Source of the DNA: DASZZV01 sp035544835
GTDB taxonomy: Bacteria > Acidobacteriota > Thermoanaerobaculia > Gp7-AA8
Direction of reading: 5' to 3'
Assembly (NCBI GenBank): GCA_035544835.1
Contig: DASZZV010000109.1
Span: 1 to 22,268 of the forward strand
DNA length: 22,268 nucleotides
Shown: piece by piece, positions 1 to 7,653 of the stretch
How the letters are laid out: every line of letters starts with the position of its first letter
Position numbering within the stretch: the first letter of the stretch is position 1
Notes under the pieces: model-generated
The model's input: only the letters and a program-made list of their open reading frames with translations
Database searches by the model: none
Told to the model about the DNA's origin: nothing
Position numbers and translations under genes: made by a program

Positions 1-2
1 AG

Positions 3-95
3 ACGCTGGCCTGGATCAAGGTGCAGGAGCTCATTGCCGACCATCTGCGCAGGCTATCTGAAATTTCGGGGGAGAGTCTCCGGGCGTCGCAGTGA
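3..95 (+). CDS. C-terminal end of an unidentified protein (partial)
   Basis: Frame 3 is open from the left edge and ends at TGA 93-95, giving about 30 residues that begin TLAWIKVQELIADHLRRL. The helical, amphipathic composition looks like a real protein tail, and the next gene starts about 100 bases later with a good ribosome binding site. No family can be recognised from so short a piece, and a competing frame is also open here, so the call is tentative. Confidence 0.4.
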   Translation, partial: TLAWIKVQELIADHLRRLSEISGESLRASQ

Positions 96-197
96 GTGGC
101 TGAGATCAAACCGATCGGCGACTAACTCGAAAAACATGCCGGACTTCGCGCACGAAACTGCTACGCTGCATCGAGCTACCAAGCTGAGGAGGACTCC

Positions 198-284
198 ATG
201 GCCAAAGGCAACAATCAGAGAAAAGAGACCAAGAAACCCAAAAAGGAAGCGCCCAAGGCGTCGGCTTCTACCAAGAAGAGGTAA
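198..284 (+). CDS. 28-residue lysine-rich small protein
   Basis: A short gene begins at ATG 198, preceded by a strong Shine-Dalgarno GAGGAGG (186-192) at a good distance, and stops at TAA 282. The product starts MAKGNNQRKETKKPKKE and is almost entirely Lys, Ala, Pro, Ser and Thr, with a high positive charge and no hydrophobic core. It is therefore probably unstructured and may bind nucleic acid or another polyanion. I recall similar tiny 'MAKG-N-Q-RKE-KKPKK' proteins in many Gram-negative genomes, where they are annotated as hypothetical. The function is unknown. The ribosome binding site and composition support a real gene despite its size. Confidence 0.7.
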   Translation: MAKGNNQRKETKKPKKEAPKASASTKKR

Positions 285-343
285 CTGCCTTCCGGGCCAG
301 GAAGGGCCAGGCGCCGTACCCCTCGGATTGGGTCTGGGGCATC

Positions 344-739
344 TTGAATACGAAACTATTGATGATTTCGAGTAGCGTGGCACTCGTCGCGGGCGGAGTG
401 GCGGCATCCTTTGCCCCCGAGGAGCTTTTAAGGAGCGTCGGATCGGCGGGCACAGGGTTGACGCCGATTTTCGTGCAACTGCTCGGCGCCCTCTATTTCG
501 GATCTGCCATCACCAACTACACCGCCAAAGGCAACCTCATCGGAGGGATTTACTCGCGGCCGCTCTCTCTGGGCAACTTCCTTCATTTCATGATGGGCGC
601 TCTGGCCCTGGCCCGATATCAGTCGGCCCACAGCGCCAATACGGTTATCGTCGCTCTCCTGGTGATCTACTCGATCTTTGCGCTGCTCTTTGGCTGGGTG
701 GTCTTCGGCCACGGGGCAGCCTGCAGGGTCGCTGAGTAG
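344..739 (+). CDS. Small integral membrane protein of unknown function
   Basis: The product is 131 residues if translation starts at TTG 344, or 125 if it starts at ATG 362 (MISSSVALVAGG). There is no convincing Shine-Dalgarno for either; GGGG at 336-339 lies just upstream of the TTG. Hydrophobic stretches at roughly residues 5-25, 40-58, 75-92 and 100-122 suggest four membrane helices. The turns contain PEELL and a YSRPLSLGNFLHF segment, and the C-terminus is short. No catalytic motif or family signature was recognised. It lies 60 bases after the lysine-rich small gene and is followed by an AT-rich inverted repeat. An inner-membrane location is inferred from hydrophobicity alone. Confidence 0.6.
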   Translation: MNTKLLMISSSVALVAGGVAASFAPEELLRSVGSAGTGLTPIFVQLLGALYFGSAITNYTAKGNLIGGIYSRPLSLGNFLHFMMGALALARYQSAHSANTVIVALLVIYSIFALLFGWVVFGHGAACRVAE

Positions 740-742
740 AAG

Positions 743-844
743 AGGCGAATTTTGAATGTCGAATTTTGAATGTTGAATTTTTGAATTGGGGACGCGCACC
801 ACTTCAAAATTCGACATTCAACATTCACAATTCACCATTCGCCT
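743..844. repeat. AT-rich intergenic inverted repeat (variant of the ATTGAGA hairpins)
   Basis: The arms are AGGCGAAT (743-750) with ATTCGCCT (837-844), and a perfect 19-base match between 752-770 and 803-821. A GC-rich loop lies between them. The arms are built from GAATTTTGAATGT words, related in style to the ATTGAGA repeats at 3917 and 6261. The remaining gap to the FHA gene (845-1043) shows no other feature. Confidence 0.8.
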
Positions 845-1043
845 TCCCACCGCCCGACACTCCTTCTCTTGATGACGCCGATCCACCGATTCCGCCGCTC
901 CCTCCACGCGCGTTGCGCCCCCGCGCACCGTCTGTTATTGTCGCGCCATTCGACGGCCATCCTTAAGCTGATCCAGGAACTCGTCCGACAGTCGCGGTCG
1001 CAGTTCTGGATTGGTTTCCGGCCATGCGAGGACAGCGGATACA

Positions 1044-1634
1044 GTGATCATCGATTGCCCCAACTGTCACGTCAAGTATCAGTACGACGAAGCCCGCTTC
1101 GAAGGGAAAACTTCGAAGAAGATCCGCTGTGCGAAATGCCAGCAGATCTTCGACGTACATAACCCCGAAGCCCCGGCGGGTGTCCCGCCAGAGGGCTTCG
1201 AAGCGACGATGACGCGGCGTCCGACGAGGAGTGCGCCTCCTGAAACCAATCCCCTTCAGGATGCTACGGCCTCTGTACCGATTCCCGGTTCGAATACCGA
1301 TCGCGCCGCCAGCGCAGCGAAGCTGCCCCAGGGAAAGCGGCTCTCGCTGGCAATCATCGATGGTCCCGACTCCGGCAAGGTATTCCGGATGGAAAAGCCT
1401 CGCGTCGTCATCGGCCGGAGCAACGCCGACTTCGTTCTGAATGACTCGGAGTCTTCCCGCGCACACGCCGCCGTCGAGGCACGTGACACCCTCGTGTTCC
1501 TCGAGGACCTCGGCTCGACGAATGGCACGCTCATGGACGGGGAGCGCGTTCACGGGACCGTCGAGATCAGCAGCCACACCGAGTTCCAGGTAGGTTCCAC
1601 TACATTGATGCTGATCGTGACGGACAGCGACTGA
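1044..1634 (+). CDS. MJ0042-type zinc ribbon and FHA domain protein
   Basis: The 196-residue protein has two recognisable modules. Residues 1-38 form an MJ0042-like zinc ribbon with C5-x2-C8 and C29-x2-C32, and residues about 97-192 form a forkhead-associated domain with GRS (124-126), SRAHA and LGSTNGT motifs. The two are joined by a Pro/Thr-rich linker. FHA domains bind phosphothreonine peptides, so the protein probably acts as a signalling adaptor for Ser/Thr kinases, and the ribbon may bind a partner or nucleic acid. I chose GTG 1044 because family members usually begin directly with the M-I-x-C-P-x-C segment and a GAGGA lies upstream; an in-frame start at 1011 is possible. No kinase gene is nearby. 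Confidence 0.85.
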   Translation: MIIDCPNCHVKYQYDEARFEGKTSKKIRCAKCQQIFDVHNPEAPAGVPPEGFEATMTRRPTRSAPPETNPLQDATASVPIPGSNTDRAASAAKLPQGKRLSLAIIDGPDSGKVFRMEKPRVVIGRSNADFVLNDSESSRAHAAVEARDTLVFLEDLGSTNGTLMDGERVHGTVEISSHTEFQVGSTTLMLIVTDSD

Positions 1635-1642
1635 GCTGGGGC

Positions 1643-1666
1643 GGAATTGAAAATTGAAAATTGAAA
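1643..1666. repeat. Single-arm ATTGAAA tandem heptamer repeat
   Basis: Three tandem ATTGAAA-type heptamers lie between the FHA gene and the ABC permease. They resemble one arm of the hairpins at 3917-4011 and 6261-6347, but the complementary arm is absent, so this may be a decayed or half copy. Confidence 0.65.
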
Positions 1667-1707
1667 AGGCGGAGCGCCCTCGGGTCTGACAATTCGGATA
1701 CTCTTGA

Positions 1708-2559
1708 GTGGTGTCTGAAGCTCAAACCACTGTCGCTCCCTGGTGGATCGAGGCTCTGCGCGGAATCTCTCGCGAGGTCGTGCAGCTGTATCGATACCGA
1801 CAGCTGATTGCCGCTTTGACGTCGCGGGATCTGAAGGCGCGGTATCGCGGGTCGGTCCTGGGGTTTGTCTGGTCGCTGGCCAACCCGCTAATGCTGCTCT
1901 GCGTCTATACGCTGGTATTCACGAGGTTCTTCCCGCGACCCGACCTCTCTCCGTATCCCCTGTTCCTGTTTGCAGGGATTCTTCCCTGGACGTTCTTCGC
2001 CTCTTCGGTTCTCGAAGCCACAACGGCCATCTCCGGAAACGGCAGCCTCATCAAGAAAGTGATGTTCCCGGCCGAGGCGCTGCCGCTGGTGGTGGTGCTG
2101 TCGCATCTCGTGCATTTCGTGCTGGCGTTGCCGATCCTGCTGGGGGCCCTGTTGATCTTCGCGCTTGTGGGCAAGGCTCCGCTGACGATGGTCATCCTGC
2201 TGACGCCGGTACTGCTTTTCCTGCAGGCTGTATTCGTGGCCGGTTTCGCCTTCATGATCTCGTCAGCCGCGGTTCTCTTCCGTGACCTTCGAGATCTCGT
2301 GGCCAATCTGCTGCAGCTGGGATTCTTCCTGACGCCGATCATCTACCTCTTCGGCGGCGTGAAGTCGGCGCCTATCCGCGGTGCGCTTTGGCTGAATCCG
2401 ATGACTGCTTTCGTCACTGCCTTTCAGGACATCTATTTTTTCGGGCGTTCTCCGTCGGCTCTCGATTTTTTCCTGATGATTTTCTGGGCCACGCTGTCGT
2501 TCTCGCTTGGCTTTCTCGTCTTTGATCGTCTTCGCGACACTCTGGCGGAGGCGATTTGA
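1708..2559 (+). CDS. Polysaccharide ABC exporter, permease subunit (Wzm-like)
   Basis: The 283-residue protein matches the ABC-2 type permeases that export O-antigen, teichoic acid or capsular polysaccharide. The hallmark near residues 45-60 is DLKARYRGSVLGFVWSLANP, followed by about six hydrophobic helices and the typical LLQLGFFLTPIIYLF segment (about 197-211). It would form a homodimeric inner-membrane channel for lipid-linked glycan with the ATPase encoded next, whose start overlaps this stop codon. Translation starts at GTG 1708 or GTG 1711. The stop lies just after the GGAGG that serves the ATPase gene, so the two are translationally coupled. The exported polymer is unknown. Confidence 0.93.
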   Translation: MVSEAQTTVAPWWIEALRGISREVVQLYRYRQLIAALTSRDLKARYRGSVLGFVWSLANPLMLLCVYTLVFTRFFPRPDLSPYPLFLFAGILPWTFFASSVLEATTAISGNGSLIKKVMFPAEALPLVVVLSHLVHFVLALPILLGALLIFALVGKAPLTMVILLTPVLLFLQAVFVAGFAFMISSAAVLFRDLRDLVANLLQLGFFLTPIIYLFGGVKSAPIRGALWLNPMTAFVTAFQDIYFFGRSPSALDFFLMIFWATLSFSLGFLVFDRLRDTLAEAI

Positions 2560-3929
2560 GCGTTGCCATCACTCTGGACCACGTTACCAAGAGCTACCGC
2601 AAATTCGGGCGGCGCTCGCAGTTTCAGACGCTCAAGAGCGCCCTGTTGAAGCGCGATGTTCGTCTGCCCGCCGCCGAATCGATCACGGCGCTGCAGGATC
2701 TGACCTTCCAAGTCTCCAGAGGCGAGGCCTTCGGCATCATCGGGCGCAACGGCTCCGGAAAGTCGACTCTGTTGAAAGTGATCTCGGGCATTCTAAAACC
2801 GACGATCGGTAGCGTAATCGTAGACGGACGCATCTCGGCGCTGATCGAGCTTGGGGCTGGCTTTCATCCGGAGATCAGCGGCAGGGAAAACATTTTCATC
2901 AACGGCATCATGCTCGGCTTGAGCAAGCGCGAGATCGAGAAGCGATTCGATCGGATCGTCGATTTCGCAGGCATCGGAGACTTTCTCGATCAACCGGTCA
3001 AGACCTACTCATCAGGCATGTATGTGCGGCTGGGTTTCTCCGTGGCCGTGCATGTCGATCCCGACATCCTGATCGTCGACGAGGTGCTGGCGGTCGGCGA
3101 CGAAGAGTTCTCCCAGAAATGCGTCGCCAAGATTCAGGAGATGAAGTATCGCGGTACGACATTGCTCTTCGTGACGCACCAGCTGGGGTTGATTCGCGAT
3201 CTCTGCGATCGGGCACTCTGGCTCGATCACGGCGCCGCCGCGGCCATCGGTGATCCGATGCGTGTAGTCGATCAGTACCTTCAGGAGGTGGCCGGCATCA
3301 CGCCCGCGGCCGGGCCGCAGGAAATCGTGGCGCCGGCTGAAACCGGGAGTGCCGCGGCTGTTCCGCTTGAGGAAAGGAGCGAGGATGCGCTGCTTGAAGA
3401 GGAGCGTTGGGGCTCGGGAGAGGTGTTGCTCAAGGATGTGAAGCTGCGGGATGAGAGGGGACGAGAGCTGGTTGCACTCGGTAGTCCATCGGCCGTAACC
3501 CTGGAGATGACTGTGGAAGTCAGGGAACCGCAGAAAGACTTCGTGTTCGGCATCGGCGTCTATCACGCCGACGGGACGTGTGTTTACGGAACCAACACCG
3601 ACCTCGAGTCGCTGGTCGCTGACCGTCTGGAGTCCGCCGGAACCGTTCGGTTCGTCATGCCCTCGCTGGAGCTCGTCTCCGGTGCGTACCGGATCGATGC
3701 GGCGATCCACACGCGAAACGGCCGCGCCTTCGACTATCGACGTGGCGTCATTCGCTTCACGGTCGGGTCCCGACTGCATGACATTGGCGTCTATCGCCCG
3801 CGGCACGAGTGGCAGTTCGACGGCGGCATCTTCCTCAAAAAGGTAGAGGACCTGCGGCGCGACGTGGTGACCGAGAGCCTGAAGACGCTTGAGATCCCGT
3901 TGCCGCCGGGCGGCAAAATTGAGAATTGA
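2556..3929 (+). CDS. Polysaccharide ABC exporter, ATPase with C-terminal glycan-binding domain (Wzt-like)
   Basis: The 457-residue protein has a nucleotide-binding domain with Walker A GRNGSGKST (63-71), signature YSSGM (151-155), Walker B with D175-E176 in ILIVDE, and the switch histidine in VTHQ (about 208). A linker of about 40 residues leads to a beta-rich domain at roughly 285-440 that resembles the Wzt C-terminal carbohydrate-binding domain (VFGIGVYHADG, SGAYRIDAAI). In the Wzm/Wzt family this domain recognises the modified non-reducing end of the finished polymer. The start is TTG 2556, overlapping the permease stop, with GGAGG at 2547-2551. The last codons, for K-I-E-N, and the stop are supplied by the left arm of an intergenic hairpin repeat. 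Confidence 0.93.
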   Translation: MSVAITLDHVTKSYRKFGRRSQFQTLKSALLKRDVRLPAAESITALQDLTFQVSRGEAFGIIGRNGSGKSTLLKVISGILKPTIGSVIVDGRISALIELGAGFHPEISGRENIFINGIMLGLSKREIEKRFDRIVDFAGIGDFLDQPVKTYSSGMYVRLGFSVAVHVDPDILIVDEVLAVGDEEFSQKCVAKIQEMKYRGTTLLFVTHQLGLIRDLCDRALWLDHGAAAAIGDPMRVVDQYLQEVAGITPAAGPQEIVAPAETGSAAAVPLEERSEDALLEEERWGSGEVLLKDVKLRDERGRELVALGSPSAVTLEMTVEVREPQKDFVFGIGVYHADGTCVYGTNTDLESLVADRLESAGTVRFVMPSLELVSGAYRIDAAIHTRNGRAFDYRRGVIRFTVGSRLHDIGVYRPRHEWQFDGGIFLKKVEDLRRDVVTESLKTLEIPLPPGGKIEN

Positions 3930-4011
3930 GAATTGAGAATTGAGAAATAAGAGGCAGGGCGTCTTCGCCGATTCTTTACCTTTCTCAATTCTCAATTCTC
4001 AATTCTCAATT
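3917..4011. repeat. Perfect inverted repeat of ATTGAGA heptamers
   Basis: Two perfect 31-base arms (3917-3947 and 3981-4011), each made of about four ATTGAGA heptamers, enclose a 33-base loop. The left arm begins inside the 3' end of the wzt-like gene and contains its stop codon (3927-3929). The transcript could fold into a long A-U-rich hairpin. Confidence 0.9.
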
Positions 4012-4020
4012 CGCCTCTCC

Positions 4021-4050
4021 TTGACACTCCGCCGTCTTGGCGTCGACACT
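4021..4050 (+). promoter_or_regulatory. Possible sigma-70 promoter for the FtsB-like gene
   Basis: A perfect TTGACA (4021-4026) is followed, after an 18-base spacer, by GACACT (4045-4050), which is a weak -10 element. Transcription would start only a few bases before ATG 4059, giving an almost leaderless message. No Shine-Dalgarno is visible there. Confidence 0.3.
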
Positions 4051-4058
4051 GGGCGTGA

Positions 4059-4382
4059 ATGCGACCCTTCTCGCGAGAGCACCGGATCTCGAGGCGCGCC
4101 ACGATGCGGGCGGTGTTCCTTTTGTCGGGAGTGTTGACGGTCGTGTTTTTCATCACCTTCGCTTTCACCGACAAGGGGATCGCGCAGCTCCAGCAATCAC
4201 GGCGCCGCGTGTTCGACATGCAACGCGATATCGATCATCTCCGCAGCGAGAATCAACGGCTGTCTGCGGAGATCGTCAGCGTGAAGCGCTCCACCTTCGC
4301 CATCGAGAAGATCGCCCGTGAAGATCTCAGCATGTCGCGAAATGGTGAAGTCGTCTACATGCTGCCCCCACCGAAGAAATAG
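4059..4382 (+). CDS. FtsB/DivIC-like septum formation initiator protein
   Basis: The 107-residue product has the bitopic FtsB/DivIC layout: a short basic cytoplasmic N-terminus, one membrane helix (about 17-37) and then a periplasmic coiled coil (about 43-75) with heptad-like leucines in DIDHLRSENQRLSAEI. A short conserved-looking tail follows (IEKIAREDLSMSRNGEVVY). Such proteins link FtsQ and FtsL in the divisome and help activate septal peptidoglycan synthesis. The start may be ATG 4059 or the internal ATG 4104 (MRAVFLLSG). The gene stands alone between two unrelated genes and lacks the usual eno neighbour. Family assignment is strong by architecture, but the identity with FtsB itself is not proven. 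Confidence 0.8.
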   Translation: MRPFSREHRISRRATMRAVFLLSGVLTVVFFITFAFTDKGIAQLQQSRRRVFDMQRDIDHLRSENQRLSAEIVSVKRSTFAIEKIAREDLSMSRNGEVVYMLPPPKK

Positions 4383-4485
4383 CGGTCCCATCAACACCCG
4401 GGATGACTCTGCCGCCGCATTCTGTTACTCATTCAGCTTGAATTGATTTCTGCCGTGGCTCTCGGCTTCGGCGCCAGGAGGATTT

Positions 4486-6252
4486 GTGAGAAAGATCATT
4501 CTTTGCGGCCTGCTCGCGGTCGCGAATGCCTGCACCACTGCCGCGCCACAACTTGCACCTGTCAGCAGCCCGCAGGCCGGGCCGATGGCGCCGAGCAGGC
4601 CAGTCATCGCACCGCCCGTTTTTGGTGAAGCCATTGCCAGAATCAATCCGGCCGTGGTCACCGACATCGCCGTACGACTGCAGCAACTCCCGCGGACGAC
4701 GATCGATTACGAGCGCTCTCTGCTCAATGAGAACGACCGTCAGGTCGTGGCCAAACTCATCGAGGCCTCGCGTTTTCTCGACGAGATCTTTCTGCGTCAG
4801 ACCTCGGTTCGCAACCCGGAGATCAAAAAACAGCTCGAGCAGGCTGCAACCAAGTCGCTCCTGCATCGCGACGCCCTCGAGCTCTTCCGGATCAATATGG
4901 GCCCGTGGGACCGGCTCCAGAACGACGAGCCTTTTGTCGCACCCTTCGGTGCAGCCGGAGAGAAGCCGCCCGGCGGAGGCTTCTATCAGGACGGCATCAC
5001 CAAGACCGAAGTCGATGACTGGATTGTGAAACACCCCGAGGACAAGACGGCCATTCAGGGTCTGTTCACCGTGCTGAAACGGCGGGGTGACCGCATCGCC
5101 ACCGTTCCCTACTCGCAGGAGTATCGGGAGTTTCTCGTGCCGGCAGCGGCACGTCTTCGAGAAGCGGCGGCCTTGACCACCAATGCCTCTCTCAAGAAGT
5201 ATCTGAACGGCCGCGCCGATGCATTTCTCTCCGATGATTATTACGAGAGCGATCTCGCCTGGATGGATCTCGATTCACCCATCGAGGTCGTGATCGGTCC
5301 TTACGAAGTGTATGAAGACAACTTCTTCAACTACAAAGCAGCTTTCGAGTCGTTCGTGACGGTCGTCGACGCACCTGAGAGCAAGAAGCTCACGGTCTAC
5401 GCGAAACATCTCCCGGACATGGAGCGGAATCTCCCGATCCCCGACATCCACAAAAATCCCAACCGGGGAACGTCCTCGCCCATCAAGGTCGTGCAGGAGC
5501 TCTTCGTTGCCGGGGACGCCCGGCATGGCGTGCAGACCGCGGCCTTCAATCTACCCAACGACGAACGGGTACGCGAGAGCAAAGGTAGTAAGAAGGTTCT
5601 CCTCAAGAACGTAATGGAGGCGAAGTATCGCCAGAGCGGTCAGCCGATCGGAATGCGCGTGCTCGATCCATCGCAGACAGGGCTGGTCAACTTCGACGCC
5701 TACTTCAACCATGTGCTTTTTCACGAGCTCTCCCACGGCCTCGGGCCGGGCATGATCAAGGGACCAAATGGCGAGAAGATCGAGAACCGTCTTCTCCTCA
5801 AGGAGATTCATTCCACGATCGAAGAATGCAAGGCCGACGTTCTGGGCGTCTGGAACATCCTTTACGCACTCGATCACAAACTCATCAACTCGTTCAACAC
5901 TGATCAGCTCTATGCCACCGACGCTGCGCTGATGTTCCGCAGCATGCGCTTCGGACTCAATGAGGCGCACGGACGAGGAACGGCCATCCAGTGGAACTGG
6001 TATCGCGAAAGGGGAGCGATCGTTCCTGCGCCCGAGGGCCGTTTTCGAGTCGACTTCGCGAAGATGCCGGGTGCTGTGAAGGATCTGGCGAACGAGCTTC
6101 TCATGATCGAAGCCACCGGCGACTACAAGCGGGGAAAGGCATTGCTCGAAAAGTATGGTCGCTCGAATGCCGAGATCGACGCCATGACGGCGAAGCTCAA
6201 GGACATTCCGGTCGACATAACGCCAGTGTTCACGGCGGCCGGAGAACAGTAG
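4486..6252 (+). CDS. M49-type (dipeptidyl-peptidase III-like) zinc metallopeptidase lipoprotein
   Basis: The 588-residue protein starts at GTG 4486 after an AGGAGG at 4476-4481. The N-terminus (MRKIILCGLLAVANAC) looks like a lipoprotein signal with Cys16 as the lipidation site, although the lipobox A-N-A-C is not ideal. The zinc site is H413-E-L-S-H417 with E447 in EECKAD; the latter matches the EECRAE motif of dipeptidyl-peptidase III. The family was first described with HExxxH, whereas this protein has the shorter HExxH followed by GLGPG, as I recall for the peptidase-like half of Nudix hydrolase 3-type proteins. It probably cleaves peptides in the periplasm or at the outer membrane. The substrate is unknown, and the gene does not obviously belong to the glycan genes around it. 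Confidence 0.85.
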   Translation: MRKIILCGLLAVANACTTAAPQLAPVSSPQAGPMAPSRPVIAPPVFGEAIARINPAVVTDIAVRLQQLPRTTIDYERSLLNENDRQVVAKLIEASRFLDEIFLRQTSVRNPEIKKQLEQAATKSLLHRDALELFRINMGPWDRLQNDEPFVAPFGAAGEKPPGGGFYQDGITKTEVDDWIVKHPEDKTAIQGLFTVLKRRGDRIATVPYSQEYREFLVPAAARLREAAALTTNASLKKYLNGRADAFLSDDYYESDLAWMDLDSPIEVVIGPYEVYEDNFFNYKAAFESFVTVVDAPESKKLTVYAKHLPDMERNLPIPDIHKNPNRGTSSPIKVVQELFVAGDARHGVQTAAFNLPNDERVRESKGSKKVLLKNVMEAKYRQSGQPIGMRVLDPSQTGLVNFDAYFNHVLFHELSHGLGPGMIKGPNGEKIENRLLLKEIHSTIEECKADVLGVWNILYALDHKLINSFNTDQLYATDAALMFRSMRFGLNEAHGRGTAIQWNWYRERGAIVPAPEGRFRVDFAKMPGAVKDLANELLMIEATGDYKRGKALLEKYGRSNAEIDAMTAKLKDIPVDITPVFTAAGEQ

Positions 6253-6260
6253 GAGATGCG

Positions 6261-6347
6261 AATTGAGAATTGAGAATTGAGAATTGAGAAAGGGAAGCTG
6301 GAGATGCCCGCCTCTCTTTCTCAATTCTCAATTCTCAATTCTCAATT
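6261..6347. repeat. Perfect inverted repeat of ATTGAGA heptamers
   Basis: Perfect 32-base arms (6261-6292 and 6316-6347) enclose a 23-base loop. The arms are nearly identical to those at 3917-4011, but the loops are unrelated. The element fills almost the whole gap between the metallopeptidase and the GT4 gene and ends 8 bases before the ATG of the latter. Confidence 0.92.
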
Positions 6348-6355
6348 GTTCTTTC

Positions 6356-7384
6356 ATGCCTGACCCCCTTCGCATCGCCTATCTGATGGAGGATACCGAC
6401 CTCTCGGGAGGTGTGCGCATTCAGCTCGCACAGGCCGATGCTCTGATCGCACGCGGACACGACATTACGATTTACACGCGAGGACTGCCGCTGACGTGGC
6501 GCTCGTCCGCGGCGCAATGGGCCTACGTCGATGATTTCACGACCGTCGATGCGTCGGAGTTGGATTTCGTCATCGGGACGTTCTGGACCACGGTCGGTGC
6601 GGCCTGGACGATCGCAGGGGAGCGAGCGCTGCACCTTTGTCAGGGTTACGAAGGGGCGTTTAGTGCCTACGAATCGATGCGCCCGCAGATCGAAGAGACG
6701 TATCGGCTCCCCATGCCGAAGCTGGTCGTTACGCCGTCTCTTGTCCCGGTGTGCAGGACCTTCGTGGCCGAGGTGGTTTATATCGGACAGATCGTCGACG
6801 ACGCTTTCTATCGTCCTTCCTCATTGGACCGCGAACCGCCGCGAGTTCTTCTGGCTGGTGCGTCTCAGATCGACTTCAAGGGGATTGAGATCGGTTACGC
6901 GGCGGTGGCGCACGCACGGTGGCAGGGCGCGCCGTTCGAGCTGGTGCGAGTGTCGCCGTGGGCACCTTCGAGCGACGAGCCGGTGACGGAGCTGGCGGCG
7001 GAATTTCACGTTGCACTCAACGCCAATGAGATGACGAAGCTCGTTCACTCCTGCGACATTTTTCTGGGGCCGAGCCGGCGCGATGAGGGCTTCGGTCTGC
7101 CTGCCGCGGAGGCGATGGCGGCGGCGATCCCGACAGTTCTGACCAGAATCCCCTCGTTCCTTTCATTCGATCCTGCCCATGACTACGCTCTTTTCGCTGA
7201 CGAGGACGACGCCGAGGGACTTGGTGATGCGCTGCTGGATCTGATGGCCGACGAGGACCTGCGGGTGCGATTACGTGTTCGCGGGCGGGCCGTGGCCGAG
7301 CAGTTTCGGGCGGTGAATGCGGCGCGAAGAATCGAGACGTACCTTTACGAGAGACGGGAGCGGCTGGCGCGCGCGAAAACGTAG
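6356..7384 (+). CDS. GT4-family glycosyltransferase
   Basis: The 342-residue protein has the two-domain GT-B layout. The N-terminal half begins RIAYLMEDTDLSGGVRIQLAQA, typical of acceptor-binding domains. The C-terminal half holds the EGFGLPAAE motif (E244 to E252, the E-x7-E signature of family GT4) after DIFLGPSRRD. Such enzymes transfer a sugar from a nucleotide-sugar donor with retention of configuration, here probably during surface glycan assembly, since an exporter and further glycan genes lie nearby. I chose ATG 6356 because the longer reading frame from 6284 would translate through the hairpin repeat. No Shine-Dalgarno is visible before 6356, and the hairpin arm lies only 8 bases upstream. 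Donor and acceptor are unknown. Confidence 0.9.
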   Translation: MPDPLRIAYLMEDTDLSGGVRIQLAQADALIARGHDITIYTRGLPLTWRSSAAQWAYVDDFTTVDASELDFVIGTFWTTVGAAWTIAGERALHLCQGYEGAFSAYESMRPQIEETYRLPMPKLVVTPSLVPVCRTFVAEVVYIGQIVDDAFYRPSSLDREPPRVLLAGASQIDFKGIEIGYAAVAHARWQGAPFELVRVSPWAPSSDEPVTELAAEFHVALNANEMTKLVHSCDIFLGPSRRDEGFGLPAAEAMAAAIPTVLTRIPSFLSFDPAHDYALFADEDDAEGLGDALLDLMADEDLRVRLRVRGRAVAEQFRAVNAARRIETYLYERRERLARAKT

Positions 7385-7386
7385 GG

Positions 7387-7406
7387 GGCGGTGGCTTCCA
7401 GCCGCC
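7387..7406. repeat. Short GC-rich hairpin after the GT4 gene
   Basis: The pairing GGCGGTGG with CCA...CCGCC forms an eight-pair stem with one bulged base, starting three bases after the GT4 stop codon. It lacks a following T-run, so it could be a weak terminator or an RNA-stabilising hairpin. Confidence 0.45.
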
Positions 7407-7439
7407 TCTGACTGACATTCAAATCGACGATCGCGCGGC

Positions 7440-7585
7440 TTGTCATCCTGAGCGATAGCGAAGGATCTTTTGTGACATGGCAGCGGAGTGAATTGGCGAT
7501 TTCTTCCCATGTCACCAAAGATCCTTCGGTCGCATTCACTTTTTTTCTGCACCGTTCTTTCGGGCGTGCTCCCTCAGGATGACAA
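7440..7585. repeat. TCATCCTGAGC-type long inverted repeat
   Basis: The outer arms TTGTCATCCTGAG (7440-7452) and CTCAGGATGACAA (7573-7585) are perfectly complementary. Inner arms at 7459-7480 and 7507-7528 (CGAAGGATCTTT, then GTGACATGG and complement) match at 21 of 22 positions. The words resemble those at 22001 and 22183. The rest of the 269-base gap between the GT4 and methyltransferase genes shows no gene. Confidence 0.85.
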
Positions 7586-7653
7586 CGGATGCGCCTTCTC
7601 CCAAACGACTTAGACTTTGACTTCGCCTGCCACCCTGTGCGAAACAGGCTCCG

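Noticed and set aside
3917..4011. CRISPR array
   Set aside because: The heptamers are contiguous, with no spacers, and the two groups are inverted relative to each other; no cas genes are present.
6284..6355. N-terminal extension of the GT4 gene
   Set aside because: The added residues (including NSQFSILN) are translated from the hairpin repeat, which yields the same peptide at unrelated loci.
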